Source: Bacillus sp. X1(2014)
Lineage (GTDB): Bacteria; Bacillota; Bacilli; Bacillales_B; DSM-18226
Direction: 5' to 3'
Assembly (NCBI RefSeq): GCF_007678255.1
Contig: NZ_VEED01000013.1
Location: forward strand, 73,649-137,648
Length of the DNA stretch: 64,000 nt
The translations under genes and the position numbers were made by a program. Shown piece after piece: positions 61,822 through 64,000 of the stretch. Under the pieces are notes generated by a model. It had not been told where the DNA came from. It saw nothing but the letters and a program-made list of their open reading frames with translations, and did no database searches. Each line of letters starts with the position of its first letter. Position 1 is the stretch's first letter.

Positions 61822-62787
61822 ATGGTTGGAGGAATTGTAGCTGTTGCACTTTTGTTGGCAGGAGTGGTTTCAGGCGTCTCGGTACTTGCGGTAAAGAACC
61901 GACCTAAATTAGCGAAAGAAAATATTCCAGAGAATTTGGGGGTGCTTTCCCATGCTCCAGTGACACCAATGCTTAGAAAAATGGATTCCGCTTTGAATTC
62001 AGATTATGTTGAACAAGTGAAGTATCGTTTTCTTCAAGAGCATCTGAAGCGAACGGAAGATGAATTTGAATGGCGATTCTTTGAATTAAAGCGTTATTTT
62101 TTGCTTTCAAATATGTTAAAGCAAACGCCTATGTTTAGTGAAGAAGTCGATGAAATCTGGCATACAATGTTACTGTTTACACAAAAATATCAAATCTTTT
62201 CGGAGCAATTTGCAGGGAAAATGCTCCATCACACACCAAACACAAGTCCAACGCCTGCACCACAGGAAAGAGCTTTTTTTGATTGGGTGTTTTCTCAGTT
62301 GTTTACCATAACTGAATTTAGCTGGAAAACTTGGGGTAATTTTTTCAAGTATCCAATAGATAAAAGGGTATTAAGCGAATTCAGGGAAGAAAGTATTGAA
62401 TGGCTGATAAACAAATACTTTAAAGTTAACGAAGATAATAAAGATACGATCGAATATCTTGTCAGTAACATGAAACAGCAAGTAAGTGATGCTGAAAAAA
62501 TCTATCAAGTAGATGAGAAAGGTCGATTTACGAAGCAGCGGTCCTATGGTGAAATGACTAACCTTTCACTTGTAATGGTGTTTTTCTCTTATTTTTATTT
62601 TGAAGAATATTATAAGTATGCTAGCTTGTATACATATGCCCAAGCTGTGAAATACACGAGCGGGTGCTCCACAGCTATTTTTTGCGGGACTGCCTCAGAT
62701 GGTTCTGGTCACGGAGACGGGGGGCATGGAGGCGGCCATGACGGAGGATCAAGCTGCTCAAGTTGTTCCAGCGGATGTTCCTCTTAG
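61822..62787 (+). CDS. Membrane-anchored protein with WH...HH motif and Gly/His/Cys tail
   Basis: A 321-residue protein with an N-terminal membrane helix (3-23). The central helical part has EEVDEIWHTMLLFTQKYQIF (107-126) and LHHTP (135-139), resembling the VDxxWHxH...HH pattern of glycine-rich-domain (GRDP/DUF1399-like) proteins; the His residues may bind metal. The tail (~293-321) is a run of Gly, His, Ser and Cys (GDGGHGGGHDGG, SSCSSCSSGCSS). GGTGATTAA lies before the ATG. Likely partner of the divergent Ser-rich gene. Function unknown. Confidence 0.65.
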   Translation: MVGGIVAVALLLAGVVSGVSVLAVKNRPKLAKENIPENLGVLSHAPVTPMLRKMDSALNSDYVEQVKYRFLQEHLKRTEDEFEWRFFELKRYFLLSNMLKQTPMFSEEVDEIWHTMLLFTQKYQIFSEQFAGKMLHHTPNTSPTPAPQERAFFDWVFSQLFTITEFSWKTWGNFFKYPIDKRVLSEFREESIEWLINKYFKVNEDNKDTIEYLVSNMKQQVSDAEKIYQVDEKGRFTKQRSYGEMTNLSLVMVFFSYFYFEEYYKYASLYTYAQAVKYTSGCSTAIFCGTASDGSGHGDGGHGGGHDGGSSCSSCSSGCSS

Positions 62788-62908
62788 GGGTGATCTAATA
62801 TTCATCTAGTATCAATAAACAACGTAAACCCCCTAGCTTTATAAGGATACTCATATTTCATAGGCTATATCTAACTTTCTATATTTGTTTATAAAGGAGA
62901 GGAAATTG

Positions 62909-63463
62909 ATGATAGCAACCCAATACAAGATTACATTACCAAGTGATTATGATATGAACATCATTAAAGAGAGAGTAAGAAATAATGGCCATAAAACAGA
63001 CGGTTTTGATGATCTAAAATTTAAGCTATATCTGGTAACGGAAAAAGGGCTCAATAACAATTTACAAAATAGCTACTGTCCATTATATCTTTGGAAGGGG
63101 AACGACGGGCTAAATAAGTTTTTATTTAATGGATTTTATGACAATATCCTAAATTCTTTTGGATGGCAGCGAGTAAATGTGGGAATTCCACTTATTGATA
63201 CAACTACATCAAAAATCAATGAAAATAACTATCTTTTTCAAATCACAAGAAAAATACCACCACAAGAAAGTCTAAACAACTTAAAAGATAAAATTGGAGA
63301 GGATATTCCGACGATTGATAACTCGGAATATCTCGTAATCTATAATCCTGATAAATGGGAGTACGATGTATTTTACTTTTTAAACGATTTAAGCAACTTA
63401 AAAGAAATATGTGGAGTAATTTATACTATCCTACACATATCACAAGACGATTTTTCAAATTAG
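62909..63463 (+). CDS. DUF4865-like protein
   Basis: From ATG 62909 (AAAGGAGAGG upstream) the product is 184 aa. It begins ATQYKITLPSDYDMNIIKER and continues with KFKLYLVTEKG, SYCPLYLWKGNDGLNKFLF and DNILNSFGWQRVNVGIPL, matching the DUF4865 family as I know it; those proteins resemble antibiotic-biosynthesis-monooxygenase-like small enzymes. The C-terminal third is more variable. No operon partner is evident. Confidence 0.75.
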   Translation: MIATQYKITLPSDYDMNIIKERVRNNGHKTDGFDDLKFKLYLVTEKGLNNNLQNSYCPLYLWKGNDGLNKFLFNGFYDNILNSFGWQRVNVGIPLIDTTTSKINENNYLFQITRKIPPQESLNNLKDKIGEDIPTIDNSEYLVIYNPDKWEYDVFYFLNDLSNLKEICGVIYTILHISQDDFSN

Positions 63464-63469
63464 AAGTAA

Positions 63470-63595
63470 AAAAGAACGCTAAATTCGGCGTTCTTTTATC
63501 TTTTAGTTTTCCGAAAGAAAGTTCCTACAATCACTACGACGGCTAAAGGGATGATTAGCCATAGCCAATTGAATGAGTTACTCTCTTCTTCGTAG
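63470..63595 (-). pseudogene. 3-prime relic of a paralogue of the Ser-rich membrane protein
   Basis: These 126 bp align without gaps to 60937-61062 with about a dozen changes, and include the same terminator hairpin. The minus-strand frame stays open and reads SNSFNWLWLIIPLAVVVIVG then TFFRKTKR, so most changes are silent or conservative. It therefore comes from a once-selected second gene whose 5-prime part is gone. Confidence 0.8.
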
Positions 63596-63650
63596 GAAGA
63601 ACTGACCTTGGAATTATTAGAAACTGCAGAAAAGGAAGTACTACTTCTTC
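63593..63650 (+). pseudogene. Possible fragment of an ECF sigma gene start
   Basis: The frame EELTLELLETAEKEVLL resembles the first residues of the sigma factor at 52526 (EELTLGVLETEDKELLI), with matching DNA at about three quarters of positions over ~50 bp. No start codon or downstream sigma regions follow. A chance likeness cannot be excluded. Confidence 0.4.
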
Positions 63651-63756
63651 AAATGCAGTCGTCCCTTGTATCGGCAGATAGTCTGCCTAATTTTAAGGTA
63701 AAATAAGCTCACCTATATTCTTTAAGCATAGTATGTAAAAGAAAGAGGGTGAAAAC

Positions 63757-64000
63757 ATGACATTAGATTCTCAACGTATAATGGGTGGTTTCCCAGGCAT
63801 GGGCGGTTCCCCAGGTATGGGCATGGGCGGTTCCCCAGGTATGGGCATGGGCGGTTCCCCAGGTATGGGCATGGGCGGTTTCCCAGGTATGGGCATGGGC
63901 GGTTTCCCAGGTATGGGCATGGGCGGTTCCCCAGGTATGGGCATGGGCGGTTTCCCAGGTATGGGCATGGGCGGTTTCCCAGGTATGGGCATGGGCGGTT
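63757..64000 (+). CDS. Gly/Met-rich tandem-repeat protein (partial, 5-prime end)
   Basis: Starts at ATG 63757 behind AGAGGGTG, reads MTLDSQRIMGGFPGMGG and then repeats an 8-residue unit GMGMGGFP or GMGMGGSP (24 bp) to the window edge. Only the Phe/Ser position varies, by a single base (TTC/TCC). Such low-complexity Gly-Met proteins in spore-formers are often spore-coat, exosporium or surface structural proteins; that role is inferred. The near-identical units imply recent expansion. Confidence 0.75.
   Translation, partial: MTLDSQRIMGGFPGMGGSPGMGMGGSPGMGMGGSPGMGMGGFPGMGMGGFPGMGMGGSPGMGMGGFPGMGMGGFPGMGMGG

Noticed and set aside
63771..63992. Minus-strand PMPIPG repeat frame
   Set aside because: It is the reverse reading of the Gly-Met repeat gene. 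The plus strand has an ATG with a ribosome binding site and the minus frame has neither.
63780..64000. CRISPR-like tandem repeat
   Set aside because: The 24 bp units are contiguous without spacers and keep a reading frame, so this is a coding repeat.
1..64000. Prophage, integrative element or plasmid origin
   Set aside because: No phage structural genes, integrase, relaxase, tRNA attachment site or replication genes were seen; the only mobile element is the decayed IS605 copy.

Overview
The window looks like chromosomal DNA of a low-GC, endospore-forming Firmicute of the family Bacillaceae (Bacillus, Neobacillus or Peribacillus type). The reasons are AT-rich DNA, AGGAGG-type ribosome binding sites, SigA-type promoters, a CwlJ spore-cortex hydrolase, a YjcZ-like sporulation peptide, DUF3231 proteins, an FbpA-like peptide, YfmQ, and a cluster resembling ycsFGI-kipIAR of B. 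subtilis. I see no rRNA, tRNA, CRISPR array or prophage. These genus-level statements come from protein resemblance by eye, not from a search.

Layout. 0-4 kb: two LysR regulators, each divergent from its likely target (a PhzF-like enzyme cut by the window edge, and an AzgA-type purine permease). 4-12 kb: a LysM-NlpC/P60 wall hydrolase, a histidine phosphatase, a MOSC protein, small FbpA-like, IDEAL and zinc-ribbon proteins, two lipoproteins and a two-component system, with a P-type ATPase relic and a duplicated gene end among them. 12-20.5 kb: the 5-oxoproline (pyroglutamate) cluster, with an IclR/KipR regulator, accC-accB-pxpC-pxpB on the minus strand and pxpA-ycsG-ycsI divergent on the plus strand. 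20.5-27.3 kb: two DMT exporters, a CBS protein, and a TetR-controlled HlyD/DHA2 drug-efflux pair with DoxX. 27.8-33.4 kb: a PLD nuclease-SF2 helicase (DUF3427 type) convergent with a NUDIX hydrolase, then a decay zone holding a racemase relic, a frameshifted hydrolase and a NUDIX fragment. 33.5-36.7 kb: a TetR gene with two SDR enzymes, and an Rrf2 gene with an AhpD-like protein. 37-45 kb: M29 aminopeptidase, an ECF sigma with a DUF4179 protein, two DUF3231 proteins, a CBO0543 protein, TerC and a secreted beta-propeller.

45-52.4 kb: a tartrate-type module. A FadR-subfamily GntR regulator, TtdA and TtdB (very like the E. coli L(+)-tartrate dehydratase subunits), a fumarylacetoacetate-hydrolase-family enzyme and an ACS-type MFS importer share an intergenic region with two GntR-like operators. 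Malate:quinone oxidoreductase follows. 52.5-54.8 kb: a tight operon of ECF sigma, a PadR-like protein and a SEDS (FtsW/RodA) protein with a HAAS-like N-terminus. Its PEAHTD signature reads PEAHTN, so the expected catalytic Asp is Asn. I regard this as the best candidate for an undescribed system. 54.8-64 kb: YfmQ, MATE, spore-related small genes, a decayed IS200/IS605 element with a possible retained omega-RNA region, a divergent pair (Ser-rich membrane protein and a WH...HH protein with a Gly/His/Cys tail), a DUF4865 protein, the relic of a paralogue of the Ser-rich gene, and the start of a Gly-Met repeat protein that runs off the window.

A recurring theme is local duplication and decay. A histidine-phosphatase 3-prime end, a NUDIX 5-prime end, a membrane-protein 3-prime end and possibly a sigma-factor 5-prime end each occur as an orphan fragment as well as an intact gene. 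A ~230 bp palindrome-rich intergenic repeat is present twice in opposite orientation (12.34 and 43.80 kb).
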